A DNA stretch of 64,000 nt from Chondrus crispus (GCF_000350225.1 NW_005179008.1:62001-126000), one strand, 5' to 3'; positions 11,179 through 22,630 are shown, numbered from the stretch's first letter. Numbers and translations are program-made. Notes: a model not told the origin generated them from the letters alone.

Positions 11179-13339
11179 CTAATTCTTGACCTTCAGATAA
11201 CTTGTCGATGGTATCCCTAACCTCTCCCTCGGAGACAACGCTTCATAAATTCCCAAAACTCGGTGCATTTCCCAGAGGGAAAGAATGCACGTTGGCGCGG
11301 CGTGCCCCTTTTCGTAACAATGATAGCACACCAGTCCGTGCTTCTTGACGGGATATTGCGGCCTAGGTCCTCCACGGGCCGGCGGCCTTCCTTGATGTTG
11401 CGGCCTTCCCATCCAGCCTGGCCTTCGAAACGTTGTACCCTTGTCTTCCATCGGAATGCGCGGCGCCGGCGTGTGGCCGCGCCCCCGGAACATCATCACA
11501 GGATCCGTGGGCTCTGAAAACGACTCCGTCGTGTATGCGGGCGTGGGTAAAGTTGACAACCCGCTTGCCCCGTAGTCCTCGTGTCCGTAGCTCTCCGATG
11601 GCTCAATAAAATTGCCTTCGGTTACCAATGCTCCTTCATAATGATTTTCACTGCTTCCGTGCGCACCGCGTTCATCTGACGCGGAGATTGACTCGGCTAA
11701 GTGGACGGCGGCGTGACCTTTACGACCGGGATAAGAAGCCCTCGGCTTCTTCCCCGCCCTGAACGTCGACGGCGTCTGAATCGTGACCTTATCTGTCTTA
11801 TTGTCCTTGGCGCGGCTCGCCGAGCCATGCGCCTTTGCGTAATTTACCAATCTCAAAAATGAGACATCTCGGTTATCTTGTCGATACTGCGAGACCATGG
11901 GCTTAATACTGGCATCTAGCCCCTCGATAAACATGGTCATCTGCTCCTCCATAGAATAAACATTCCCACAGCGATTACTCGCATCTGTTAGGCGAATGTA
12001 AAATTCCATCTCATCTTCAGACGGTCTTTGCTGAACTTCTCGCAATGCGAGTACGGCTTGACGGATCGCCTCGTCGGTCGCGAAACTCCTCAACAACCAC
12101 TGTACGGCCTCTGGCCAAACGGACACCTTTCCGTGATGGGACCCGGCCGTCTGAGACACCGAAGTGTACTGCCTCAAGGCGATGCCGCTTAGAAATTCGG
12201 GCAACAAGCGGATCGCTTGCCCCTCCTTCATTTCTTGAGTTTCAAACTCTTGAACTAACTTTGCCAAAAAATCCAACACAAGGACCCCGTCCTCACCTGT
12301 GAAAGTGTTGTCCTTCTTCACCTTAGGCGGAATATCTCTCCTGATTTTTCGCACGGCGGCCCGCCGGGAACTTAGCAAATATTTCTGCGGGTTCCGCAAG
12401 CGGTACGTTTGGTACGAAAGTAATTTCTTGAAGAGGTAGTTGGTCGGATTCAGCTCCTCCAACTCCTCCAATTGCGGCCCGCGTCGCGTTGCGACGTCCT
12501 CTGGCTCAGCGTCCTTGTCTCTCCGCGAGGCGGACGAAGTGATCCCACCCCGTCTGGAGGTAATTTTCTTGCCCTGCGAAATTCCTTTTCCTTCCCCTGA
12601 ACGATGTTCGGAATTGCTGGCATGGTTCGACGAACCGTCGTCACCATCTTCGGAAAGGCCATTCGACTCGGCCATTGAGTCTTGGTCCTCCGGCTCGTCA
12701 CTACAGTGACTCTTGCTCCGGCATCGCAGATTCTTCTTCGAAGTCTTCGACTTGGAACTCCGCTGTACAGCGGCCTTGCCCTTCTTCGATCGACGGTCGC
12801 CTTCTCGACCCGTGGAGAGCGGCTCTTGCCCGGCGACCTGTTCAAGGTCCTTGAGACGATGAGCGGCGCGGTCGAACCTGTCGTCGATACTGCTTCTAAA
12901 CTTACCTAAGGACTCCAAAGCTTGATTCGCGTCGCGCCTTGCGTCCTTGACTGAACTTTTCAACGAAGCTAGGACCTCCGGCTCCAGACCGTCGGTCGCA
13001 TCACCTCGCTCCTTCTCGAAGAGATCCACTCGAGCCGATAGATCTCCTAAAACGGTGTGGAACTCGGATGCTTGCAACTCCAGTTGCTTCCGGACGAGGG
13101 CTAATTCAGCCTCGAGATTTTCGTCATCTCTTGGCGAATTTCCTCGCCCATCTTCTCGAACCTGTAGGATAGGTTATCCTTGTCGGCTTCAATCCCCGTC
13201 GGGATTTCTTGACCTTCGGGATCCGTGGCCGTATTGGCCTGGCTTCGGGTGCGAGGACCTCTCGCGGGATCCTCGACGACCTTGCCGATCCGCTCCTACT
13301 CGCCCCAGGACCGACGTCCCCGGGGGCGCTTGTTGACAT
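11179..13339 (-). pseudogene. El-A gag
   Basis: The most likely start is the ATG at 13,339, followed by frame changes near 13,100-13,220. From 13,077 down to 11,179 one frame stays open for 632 codons. It contains a basic, charged N-terminal half, a retrotransposon-gag helical domain (EAVQWLLRSFATDEAIRQAV and the following blocks) and, near the C-terminus, a CCHC zinc knuckle (CYHCYEKGHAAPTC). The knuckle binds element RNA during particle assembly. Pol follows in a different frame. Confidence 0.85.
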
Positions 13340-13440
13340 CGTTCGGCGTAGCGAACGAACCTAAAAAAAGGACACGAACAAAAAATAAAAAGAGACTCCG
13401 TTACCCAGACCACTTCCTTGTCGTAGACAGAACATATTCT

Positions 13441-13454
13441 AGGTCGGGAGACCA
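13441..13454 (-). other. Primer binding site of El-A
   Basis: On the minus strand the sequence TGGTCTCCCGACCT begins four bases inside the LTR edge. The TGG start matches the CCA end of a tRNA. The same site, with two further matching bases, lies three bases inside the LTR of El-E at 63,219-63,233, which supports both calls. The tRNA species is not identified. Confidence 0.8.
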
Positions 13455-13458
13455 CTTT

Positions 13459-14455
13459 TGTAGTGCAATGTGCCTGGCAGGCCGCGAACACAGTCCGACG
13501 GTCAAACAAAAAGAAGAAAAACAGCAACAGCAACAACCACTGCCGATGGCACGCGCTACGGAGCGTTAGAGACTCCCTTTCCCCTTGTGTTGGCTTGCGG
13601 CCCACGGTAGCTCGACTCCGACGGGGGGTTGAAGGAAAGATACCCGGCCCGGGAGGATAATGGTGGTAGAGACTTGTGAAGACTTGAGTGCTCGACGAGT
13701 GCGAGTTGGGCTTGTCTACGAGAATGTCACCGCGGTTCGCTGGGTTGTAAGGCGAATGCTCGACGAGCGTCTTCAGCACCTTGTGTATAATTCAAGGTCT
13801 TCGACGGGGGCTCGATTAGCACTACCCGACGGGAACGTAACTATGTAGCAACGCTACGACCAACGTGTTGCCCGATGGCAATCACCAATGCGATCGCAAT
13901 CGCGGTTGGTTGTACCAACACTGTCTTGTATGATAAGACCTTCGAAGGAGGCGTCGTTGCAACAGCCTTCCGACGGAACAGGACACTGTAGCAGCGCTAC
14001 GACCTACGTGCAGCCCGATGGCAATCACACCAACACCGGATCGGTGGCGACCGACTCCAATGGAACCAACAGAATTAAGGGAAAAATAGACGTAGAGATA
14101 GAAAAGATAAAAGGATAAGGAAAAGGGACCCCCGAGCGCAAAGGATAAAGTAATCTGTAGTAAAAGGGAATGTCTTGTTAAAGACGGACTTCGACGAAGG
14201 CGATATCAAACTCTGGCAACTCGGGTTGGTTTATTGACTTGGTCGGTCAAAGGGCTAAGTTATATAGAGCCCGGCCGGGGCGAGTACAGTAGCTCCCGGC
14301 TCTAGATTCTAGATCTAATTAGTAAATAAATTAAATAATTAAAATAATCGTGGGCTTCGTCGCACACGTGTGTCCCCCAAACCCGGACTACAGTATTCAA
14401 TTTGTTTCCTTTTTCACTTCTTTTCACCCCCTCGTCAGGTGCGTATTGCACTACA
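13459..14455 (-). mobile_element. 5' LTR of El-A (family LTR-A)
   Basis: This 997-bp LTR has 11-bp terminal inverted repeats (TGTAGTGCAAT...ATTGCACTACA). It is homologous, in inverted orientation, to the LTR at 46,878-47,919. A TATA-like motif near 14,260 and a CACGTG motif near 14,364 are visible. Its inner edge touches the primer binding site. Its outer edge touches El-B coding sequence directly, so that an open frame runs from the LTR (about 14,350) into the El-B pol. Confidence 0.9.
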
Positions 14456-16730
14456 TGGCGGCTGGAGTGGTCCTGGGATGTGACTTCATGGACCGTTTCG
14501 TGGAAGCCGTCTACCCACGCCGCAAGACGATCGAGCTCGACGACGGGTCCTCGGTTCCTATTACGAGAAGGCCACTCAGGCGACCGCCGAACGCACCGCC
14601 ATTGCCGGCGTCCCAAGAATTCGCCAAGGCAGGCGGTCGGACATCACCTCGAGTCAGCGTCACCAAGCCAGTCGTGCTTGAGCCTGGAACGCAAACATTC
14701 GTCTCTGTGACGTCAAAACGGCACGGCCTCATGGTCCTACAGCCGCATGAGAAACTCTACACAAAGAGTCAAGTCGTCGCCTCAAATGGCGTTGTGCAAG
14801 TTGAGCCAAATAGCGAGTTCCGCGTGCTCGTTGCCAATTTTGGCATCGCTCCTTATCGGCTCGTTAAGGGCCAAACGATCGGCACTTTGCTGCCACATCC
14901 GACCGCTGTCATAGCGAGTAAAGTCAGCGTGGCTGCAATGCTAGGCCTCACCGATGAGGAAGCGAACGAAGTCCAACAAAACTTCGACAAGGACGCCAAC
15001 CGGGCGGTAGAAAACACCTCTATGGCGAGCAATCCGGATGACGTGGATCTCTCACACGTCCCGGCCCGCCATCGTGATCAGATCAAGGCTATGCTACTCA
15101 AGTGCAGCTCCATGTGGAGTGGGGAGCTGGGCGAGATCAAGGTCACGAAGCATCACATCGACACGATGACTGGAACGCGACCGATCGCGCAAAACCCCTA
15201 CCGAGCAGGACCACAAGCCCGGGAGGCGGAGATGAAAGAAGTAGACCGTATGCTCCGAGCCGGAGTAATCGAGCCGTCGAAATCAGCATGGGCATCACCG
15301 GTTGTACTGGTGCCTAAGAAGGACGGGCAGTTGGGCTTTTGCGTTAACTACCGGCGGCTAAATGCCGTGACGATACGGGATTCATACCCGTTGCCTCGAA
15401 TGGACGAGTATATTGACTCCCTAGGAGAAGCAACCGTCTTTTCGACGCTCGACTGCAATAGCGGGTATTGGCAAATACCCGTTGCAGAAGAAGATCGCGA
15501 GAAAACCGCGTTTGTGTGTCATGCTGGACTGTACCAGTATCTCCGGATGCCCTTTGGGCTAACAAACGCTCCCGCTACTTTCCAGCGAACGTTGGATATT
15601 ATCCTATCCTTCTTCAAATGGAGATCCTGTCTCGTCTACCTTGACGACGTAATTCTGTTCTCGAAGGATATCGAGAGTCATATACGTCACGTTGACAAAG
15701 TTCTCGACGCCTTGCAGTCGGCAGGAGTGTCCCTCAAGTTGGAAAAGTGCTCTTTCTTCACACAAGAAGTACATTACCTTGGCCATGTTATACGGCCAGG
15801 GACGCTCTCGATTGACGAGGTTTCGACCAGGGCTTTACGCGAAATCGCGATATCAACCACCCAGACTGAGCTCCGCTCGTTTTTGGGTTTGTGCAACGTC
15901 TATCGACGATTTGTACCGAACTACGCCCATAAGGCGGTGCCGTTGAACCAGCTTCTCAAGAAGGGGCAACCTGTTAAGCTGGAACCCTTCGGCGAGACCG
16001 AGATCAAGGCCTTTGATACGCTGAGGGAAGCGGTAATCTCCCCGCTAATTTTGGCGTTGCCCAAGGCTAGGTTCCCATATTCAATGGACACGGACGCCAG
16101 CGACTACCAAGTCGGCACGGCGCTCTTCCAATCATACGAAGATGGACAAAGGAAGCCTATCGGGTCTTGGTCTCGATCACTACACGCTGTAGAGCGAAAT
16201 TACTCCACTTCGGAGAAAGAATGTCTCGCTGTTGTGTGGGGTGTAGTGACGCTGCGCCCCTATCTCCAAGGAACCCGGTTCACGATACATACCGACCATT
16301 CTTCTCTCCGCTGGTTAATGGAGATCACGGACCCATCAGGCCCACTGATGAGGTGGCGACTCCGTCTTGGAGAGTTTGACTTCGACGTGAAGTACAAGAA
16401 GGGCAAGCTCAATACCGAAGCCGACGCATTATCGCGACTGTTCACATCTGGGGAGACGACAGTCCCCGTAGATGAAGAAATCCCATGTTTTCTGGGAAGA
16501 TTCTCCGAAATGGAGCCAGTCGATAAGTTTTCTGACGACTTCGAAGATCTCGAGTCGGCAAGGTTCGACGCGATATTGAACACGGAACGCTACTCGACTG
16601 ACGAGAATTTATTGGATCCTATCACAAGGGAAGAGATGCTACGTCATGAGCTGGCAGATGCATTCTGCGCCGGAATTAGAAGGCGAATCAATCGTGGGGA
16701 TGACATCCCGTTCGCCGCTGAAGAGGGCGG
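14456..16730 (+). pseudogene. El-B protease end, RT and RNase H
   Basis: The frame enters at the protease flap region (VLGCDFMDRFVEAVYPRRKT). It then runs without a stop through RT (SAWASPVVLVPKKDGQLGFC, MPFGLTNAPATFQR, catalytic LVYLDDVILFSK near 15,640) and RNase H (DTDASDYQVGTALFQ, ERNYSTSEKECLAVVW, HTDHSSLRWLM, ADALSRL). It ends at the inserted LTR at 16,730. The apparent start at 14,350 lies inside the LTR of El-A and is accidental. The absence of stops across 758 codons suggests El-B was still intact fairly recently. Confidence 0.93.
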
Positions 16731-17431
16731 TGTAGTATAACCCCCCCTGGGGGCTTTTTAGTTAGATTGGATCAACAACAGGATCCCCTACTGTAGAGCT
16801 CGACGCTCTACAGTACAACCGCGCGTGTCCACGTGTACACCACGGGGACAACGGACACGCGCATACACGTGCACACGTGTACCACGCGCGAACGAAGCGC
16901 ACACGCACCACGGGTAATACGTGTACTGTCAGCCTCGACATAGCTGACAGTATTACAGTGCAGGCCGACCTGCACTACAGTAGCCCGCTACAGTACCTCG
17001 GTACTGTAGTGTTATGATAGATTGTTTTGTATATTAAATATGGAGCGGACCGACGGCGGCGGAGGGGGACAAGCACGGACTTGTCACCGACCGACAGTCA
17101 AGGTCCGACTTCCCGCTTATTCTAAGGTAGCGCTCGCTAACTACCTTAGAGCAGCACCGAGCGAGGGGTGAGGACGCGCGCGGTACGCCCACGAGCCGGC
17201 TCCGCCTCCGCCCGTCGGTACTGGATCGTTACCCAGTACCGCGCCGGGGCGTCGAGGCGTCGAACCGCTCGCGCGTACCGGCGTCCTCCCCGTTCCCGCT
17301 CTACCACGCTACCCGGGCCCGCTGCCCGGTGCCGTTAGCTGGTGTCCCGCTTCACCCCCGTCTTCCCGATCGGACGGGGTCTCGGTCGAACTGTGCATAC
17401 ACCCCTATCGCTGGGGGGTGTTTATGCTACA
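16731..17431 (+). mobile_element. Solo LTR, family LTR-S, in El-B
   Basis: This 701-bp unit starts TGTAGTATAAC and ends GTTTATGCTACA. It is flanked on both sides by GGCGG (16,726-16,730 and 17,432-17,436), a 5-bp target duplication typical of LTR integrases. A TATA-like region (TTTTGTATATTAAATA) lies near 17,023. Four successive perfect hairpins occupy 16,789-17,009. No coding sequence is present, as expected after recombination between two LTRs. Confidence 0.93.
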
Positions 17432-17436
17432 GGCGG

Positions 17437-18776
17437 GGTTCTCGTCAGGAACGTAAATGCGACACCACAAGTGGTGGTACCACAGGACCTCCAAGCGAGG
17501 ATTCTTTACATGGGACATCATGCACTGCTTGCCGGTCACCCCGGTGGCAGAAAGATGTTCTAAACTCTAACTAGAGATTGCTACTGGCCATCGCTGGCCG
17601 TAGATTGCTACGCAACTGCAAGAAATTCCATACATTGCGCTAAAGAGCGAGTCAAACTTCGGAGGAATACTAAAAGCCTCAAGCTGTTCCCAGCTACGGC
17701 GCCTCTCGAGTCGCTCTCAATCGATCTCCTTCGGGAGTTAATCCGTACCCCTCGCGGAAATCGGTGGCTCCTGGTGATCACAGATCGCTTCTCCAAGCTG
17801 GTCCGCACCGTGCCTCTCAAGAGGATTACTGCCGCCGAAATCGCGAAGGCTTTCGTCCACCATTGGGTGTTTGTCTACGGACCACCAGTCACGGTGCTGG
17901 TGGATAACCGAAAGCAATTCGTGTCCCGACTCTTCCAAGAGATTTGCCGCATCCTGGGCATCAAGAACGTCTTTACGACGACCTACCACCCCCAAACAAA
18001 TGGGCAGGTGGAGCGCTTCAATAGGATAATACTGTCAGCGTTTCGACATTATGTCGCTGAACACCCAAAAGATTGGGACCTCTTCACTGATGCGCTTACG
18101 TATGCGTACAATACGCAAACGCATAGTACAACCAAGCTCGCCCCCTTCGAATTCGTCTTATCGCGACCACCGTGTGCCCTATCGTTGCAGGCAGAACCTC
18201 AGCTGGAGGAAGTTGGCCATGCCAGGTATCACGCTAAGTGGCGAGCCTGGCTTCGTGGACTTATGAGCACGGCTCAAGCCGAAATAAAGAAGTCTCAAGA
18301 ACGCTATCGAGCGAACTACGATAAGCACATACGCCATCCAAGGGAGGAGTATCGTCCCGGGACACACGTGTTCGTCCGACGGGACTACGCGAATCCCCGT
18401 ACAGAAGCTCGCCACAAGCTGGCGCCAGTGGCAAATGGACCATACCGCGTCGTTTCTGCGGATCAGGACACCGTGGTTATCCAGGATGGAGAAGAAAAAG
18501 AACGCGTTAAACGCGATCGGGTAGTACCTGCACCAGTGCAGCCCAGTCAACCCGTACCGTCATCCACGACGAATATCCACGATCAAAATCGTGTTCACCG
18601 TCCCGATAGACCGGGTATCCCGAGCTGTACGGTATCCACCTCTCCTATAGAGCCCGTCTCAGGTTCCCCCAACAGGGTTGGCGGACTTTCCAGACACATC
18701 GCCTATGAATGGCGCAGCCCAAACCGGAATTTGGAACAGAGCTCGGATTGGACAGCCGCCGCCTTCGAGGCGCTCT
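17437..18776 (+). pseudogene. El-B integrase
   Basis: The zinc-binding region begins AGHPGGRKMF and is interrupted by a TAA at about 17,561-17,563. One of its cysteines is replaced (ARNSIHCAKER, where relatives have two). The catalytic acidic residues are visible in SIDLLREL, VLVDNRKQF and NGQVERFN, but the conserved DNG has become DNR. The frame continues to a GPY module (APVANGPYRVVS) and stops at 18,776. Continuity with the chromodomain is broken by a frame change between 18,670 and 18,720. The integrase is most likely inactive. Confidence 0.9.
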
Positions 18777-19292
18777 GATGGGACGACCAAAAGCCGTCCC
18801 GAACACTCGAGGCATGGGGCTCGTCGCTACGCCCAGTTGGCGAACGATACTTCGATCGGACAGGAGAAAAACTCTACACCACCCGCTGACAGTCCCCGTG
18901 ACGAGCCGACTCCCGCCTCCAACGAAGGAGAAAGAGACGTACGCCGCCAATTGGCGCCCGACGCAGCCGCCCAGAACGTCCCTGCAGTGACGGAACAACG
19001 CGCAAGTAACCCGCGAGGAGCCGCGTCTAACACTACAAAAAGAAAAGTGGACAGAGATCAGTCGCAATCTCCACACGCCATCGATGGCGAAGAATACGTG
19101 GTCGACCACGTCGTCGCGCATCGCTATGATGACGACGGTAAACTCGTCTTCCGAGTAAGATGGTACGGCTACACGCCGGAGGACGACACTGAAGAACCAA
19201 TTAGTCACCTCCGACGGAGCCATGTAATTTTACATTGCAAAACAAAGGGATTGAATGTCCCAGACTCGATCATCCGAGCAAGACAAGGATAG
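18678..19292 (+). pseudogene. El-B pol C-terminus with chromodomain
   Basis: This frame overlaps the end of the integrase in another frame. After a disordered linker rich in P, S, T and R comes a chromodomain: EEYVVDHVVAHRYDDDGKLV followed by FRVRWYGYTPEDDTEEPISHL, ending IIRARQG. The usual WEP is replaced by EEP, so one cage-side aromatic residue is lost. Its position at the end of pol and its similarity to El-A and El-C place all three in the chromovirus group. Confidence 0.88.
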
Positions 19293-19406
19293 ATTCAAGA
19301 CAAAGGTGGTTCCTCTTTACCTTAAAAAGAATGACTACACACCCTATGGCGCTACTGTACGAAAGCTACGGCTTCGAACTTACCGCCAGATGGCGTTGCG
19401 AACTCC

Positions 19407-20021
19407 TCATGGAGCAAACAAAGAAAATAGCAAGGTGAACCCGGTCCGCCATCGCGTCACGCAAAAATTTGCGTACGACGGCCATTTCGTCGTCCATAAT
19501 CTCACGAGCCGGAGGAGCCCGGTCAATAAGTATACCGGACCGTACGGTATCGCTCGCCACGCTGGCGTTACTCTTATTGAGTACAGGACCTCCTGCCGGA
19601 AAGGAGGTCGCCACTTAGCGATTTTCAAAATCCTTTTCGTCATCTTCGACGACCTCTTTTCGAGAGTCCTCCGGTTGGAGTCCACTAACGTCCGGGGAAA
19701 AGCATTACTCTTTTCCCCGGAGAGGACCGTCAGAAATAACACGCCTCTCATCAGCGAACCTTCTCGCCCTTTCTGGCGTTCATTCTTCCTGCTCCCCCGG
19801 ACAGCCTCCGCTGTGGGCCCCTCGGATGGAGAATCCGCTCGCAAATATTGCGTAATTGACGCGTCATCGCGATAGATGACGGGGTCGTGCCACGGCGCCT
19901 CCGTGAGGAGCCGGGCCTGCTCAAACGACCCTTGCCTGAAGAAATCGCCAACCTGGCGGAATACGCCATGACGCGCAGAAGCCCGGATGAACCCGGTTTG
20001 GAGGCCCTGCAGCTGAGACAT
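19407..20021 (-). CDS. Antisense ORF in the 3' region of El-B
   Basis: Between the chromodomain and the 3' LTR of El-B, the minus strand holds an open frame from the ATG at 20,021 to 19,407 (204 codons); the frame is open further upstream, back into the LTR. It begins MSQLQGLQTGFIRASARHG. I recognise no domain. A plus-strand frame (19,255-19,875) overlaps it and carries a GPY-like block (NKYTGPYGIARHAG), so either strand could be the true coding one. The minus choice rests mainly on analogy with the antisense ORFs of El-C and El-H. Confidence 0.35.
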   Translation of the reverse strand: MSQLQGLQTGFIRASARHGVFRQVGDFFRQGSFEQARLLTEAPWHDPVIYRDDASITQYLRADSPSEGPTAEAVRGSRKNERQKGREGSLMRGVLFLTVLSGEKSNAFPRTLVDSNRRTLEKRSSKMTKRILKIAKWRPPFRQEVLYSIRVTPAWRAIPYGPVYLLTGLLRLVRLWTTKWPSYANFCVTRWRTGFTLLFSLFAP

Positions 20022-20320
20022 AGCGCGAAGGACCGCGGTGCGATGCTGTGAGAGTAAGGCGAACGCGGAAGAAAAAATGACCGCAGAAGAAGAAACGCAC
20101 ACGGAGAAAAAAATCGCGAAAAGAAAAACACGCGCAAAAAAAATCGCGAAGGAATCAGTCAGAAACGCCGCCTTCGGCGCAAATACGCGCGTAGCAGCGA
20201 GAGTCGTTGGATTGGAGCGCCAAGACAGGCGGAGGAATGGAAGCACGCGCAGGGTTGCGAGTGCAGGGAAAGGTGGAGGGGTAATGGACCGCGTTTCAAA
20301 GGCGGATCGGCACGACTCTT

Positions 20321-20332
20321 GAAGGGGGGTGA
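20321..20332 (+). other. Polypurine tract of El-B
   Basis: The purine-rich run GAAGGGGGGTGA directly precedes the 3' LTR, where plus-strand DNA synthesis is primed in LTR retrotransposons. It supports both the orientation of El-B and the LTR start at 20,333. Confidence 0.75.
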
Positions 20333-21118
20333 TGTAGTGCAGTGACCCTGTACTGTACGCCTGGCCACCGCCGTCGTGGGGCCGTGCTCCCCGCCTTTGA
20401 CACTTGTACTGTGCGCGCACATTTGGGAAAGTACCCCACGTGTACCATACGTGGCCACACGTGTACCACACGTGGACACACGTGTATGACAGTCGTATGA
20501 CACGTATATGATACGTGTACGAGACGTGTAAGACACGTATACATACGTGGTGCCCAACAGTTTCTACGCTAATTAGCGTCTAATGCCAAGTGGCAATTCT
20601 AATGACGATAATTAATTATTAATTACCCATTTAGTAGCCAACGCCGACGACGGCGCTCGGCGTATATTGGTCGGGTGTCGGAAGGCGCTACAGTAAAGAG
20701 GCATCAGGTGATCGGACCCCATCTCTGGTGGGATCCTCTACGGTACCTATCTAGTTGGCTAAGTCTGGTACCTGTACCCTACGTCGTCATCCTTTTTCTT
20801 GTTTTTCCTTTACTTTTTTCCCTATTTTCTACGTTTCTACGCTACACTTCTCCTTCCTTCTTTCTTCTCCCTTCTTGTTTTGTTCTTCTTCGACGCTGTC
20901 GATAGTGGTCCGCGACGCGACCGCCACACCCACTCCTTGTAGTTGCTCGATCCCGAGTACCCCTTCACGCGCTGACCGCGACTCTACCCGCGATTCTCGC
21001 GTTACCTCTGAGCTACCACGGACAGAGGGCCCTGAACACTCTGGTGGTGACTGGACATACCGCTTTCCCTCATAGCGAGATTTACGCCCTCGTTGGCGAG
21101 TGTTTCCACTCCACTACA
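20333..21118 (+). mobile_element. 3' LTR of El-B (family LTR-B)
   Basis: This 786-bp LTR starts TGTAGTGCAGTG and ends CCACTCCACTACA, with a TG...CA frame. Its first part contains a cluster of CACGTG-type palindromes (20,437-20,490). A TATA-like motif (GTATATTGG) lies near 20,662. A pyrimidine-rich tract follows at 20,785-20,890. The flank after it is GTTCC; the matching copy would be at the missing 5' end. Confidence 0.8.
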
Positions 21119-21332
21119 GTTCCGGTAGTTGTTCAGCCAAAACTTCCACTTTCTTATCAATCATGTACGGTTGCGGCCGGCTTTATGGCCTCTACAGCAT
21201 TCGTTTAGGCAGAGACGGCTTAGCATTGTGTGCAGCCAAAAAGTCTTTGCGAACGTTCACGAAGTCTTTAACGGCTTTCTTGAGCCCCCACATACAAAGC
21301 AAGTGACCTGTGTCAGGCGATCTGAGACACGT
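21119..21332. other. Short unassigned stretch after El-B
   Basis: No gene is visible. One minus frame around 21,225-21,300 looks weakly coding (KKAVKDFVNVRKDFLAAHN), but stops interrupt it. It may be old target DNA or a relic of a further retroelement. Confidence 0.3.
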
Positions 21333-22630
21333 TGTGGAATAACTCCTCTCGTCCCTGGGTTAAGTGAGAGCCGGAGGCTTCGCCGAGGGAGCACGGGACG
21401 CGGACGCGCGGCGCGCTAATTAAACCGATACGGACGAACTCGCGAAAAGGGAGTGTCTCATTGGCCAGTTACGCGCAGTCGCTCCGTGATGCGTATACGT
21501 AGGCGACCCGTAGCCGGTTAGAAGCCAGAGCGCGAATAAAGTACCGGGCGGTCGTAGATTAGGCGCGAAAGAGACGGGGGCGAGCTTGCCCCAGTGTAGC
21601 ATAAACACCCTCACCGAGAAGGGTGTTTGCTCACAGCTCGACGGAGACCCCGGATCGGCGGAAGACGGGGAAACGAAGCACCACCAGCTATCGGAACCGG
21701 ACGAGCCCGGGTAGCGGGGTAGAGCGGCATCGGAGGTGGTCGCGCGTGCGTATGGGCGGATCGACGCCTCGACGCCCCGGCGCGGTACTGGGTAACGATC
21801 CAGTACCGACGGGCGGAGGCTGATCCTGCTCGTCACGCGCGACCACTACCCGCGGGGCTCCGTACTAGGCAGACGCGAACGTCGCTCGCGTAGTCCAGAA
21901 TAAGCCGGCGGAACTTAGGTGGTAGGTTCTGGACAAGCCCGTGCTTGTCCTCTCCCCTCCGCCGTCGGTCCGCTCATGTTTAATATACAAACCTCTATAA
22001 TAACACTACAGTACGGAGGTAGTGTAGTGGTCTACTGCAGTGCAGGTCGGCCTGCACTGTACGGTGTTAACATCGGTGCTGACAGTACACGTGGACCCGT
22101 GTATGCGCGCGCTTCGTACGCGCCTGGTACACGTGTGTACGTGTGCCGTGGGGCACACGTGGACACGCGCGGTGGTACTGTAGAGCGTCCGGCTCTACAG
22201 TAACTAACTCAATCGTGATCTAATTCTAAAGTAAGTCCCCCAGGGGGGGTTATGCTACACCCAGTTTACTGGTGGGGACGGGTGTCAGGTCTTAACCCTC
22301 CCGAGGGACGCCTTAGACACCTGTCCCAGTACAGTACCTGCCGCCTAGTGGTTGGCTACTAACTACCGCGTGGATGCTGCCACTACACGTGTGCGATGCC
22401 GTACACGCGTAATAGCTACAAACTAACGCACGGACCACACGTGTGCTACTGTACACGCGTAATACCCGTTGACTACCGCACGGACGACACGTATGCTAAT
22501 GTACACGTACGCCATACCACGACCGATGGGTACACGCGCGCGCTCTCTACACGTGGGAACGCCCGCCCACGTGTACACAGTGACGGCCGCGAGGTTCATA
22601 ACCTCCGCGCGCGTCGGTCGTTATAATACA
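21333..22630 (+). mobile_element. Diverged solo LTR, family LTR-C, itself interrupted
   Basis: This unit begins TGTGGAATAACTCC and ends TTATAATACA. It follows the El-C LTRs block by block (GGGTTA...AGAAGCCAG, GACGGGGGCGAGCTTGCC, GACGGGTG.CAGGTCTTAA, the CACGTG repeats). An LTR-S copy (21,595-22,259) splits it. The flanks CACGT and CACGC match at four of five bases, fitting an old target duplication. It is much more diverged from the El-C LTRs than those are from each other. Confidence 0.82.
21595..22259 (-). mobile_element. Solo LTR, family LTR-S, inverted, inside an LTR-C copy
   Basis: This 665-bp inverted copy runs from TGTAGCATAAACACCC to GGGGGTTATGCTACA. It is flanked by a perfect 5-bp duplication CCCAG (21,590-21,594 and 22,260-22,264). 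The inserted copy breaks the LTR-C block between GAGCTTGCC and TTTACTGG, which is continuous in El-C. It is therefore younger than the LTR-C solo copy that it interrupts. Confidence 0.92.

Larger units (their letters stand above)
6627..14455 (-). mobile_element. El-A: degenerate Ty3/gypsy chromovirus
   Basis: Reading right to left the order is LTR (14,455-13,459), primer binding site, gag, protease, RT, RNase H, integrase and chromodomain, which is the order of Ty3/gypsy chromoviruses. Coding is broken by in-frame stops at 10,595, 8,454 and 7,366 and by frame changes near 9,080, 8,235 and 7,200. The outer LTR edge (14,455/14,456) cuts directly into the pol of El-B, so El-A is younger than El-B. 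Its 3' LTR is not certain; the LTR-A fragment at 1-507 has the right orientation, which would make the element longer than 14 kb. Confidence 0.85.
14456..21118 (+). mobile_element. El-B: 5'-truncated Ty3/gypsy chromovirus
   Basis: This plus-strand element retains the end of protease, RT, RNase H, integrase, chromodomain, polypurine tract and 3' LTR. The front part (LTR, gag, protease start) is absent because El-A begins at 14,455; it presumably lies beyond the left window edge. A solo LTR (16,731-17,431) sits between RNase H and integrase. When this LTR and one copy of its target duplication are discounted, pol stays in one frame across the site. Confidence 0.88.

Noticed and set aside
14350-14455. 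Start of a long plus-strand protein at 14,350
   Set aside because: These bases belong to the LTR of El-A; the real coding sequence of El-B begins at the junction.
21333-22630. A CRISPR-like or satellite array in the CACGTG-rich repeats of LTR-C
   Set aside because: Repeats are few, imperfect and without equal spacers, and they occur in every LTR-C copy; they are internal LTR repeats.
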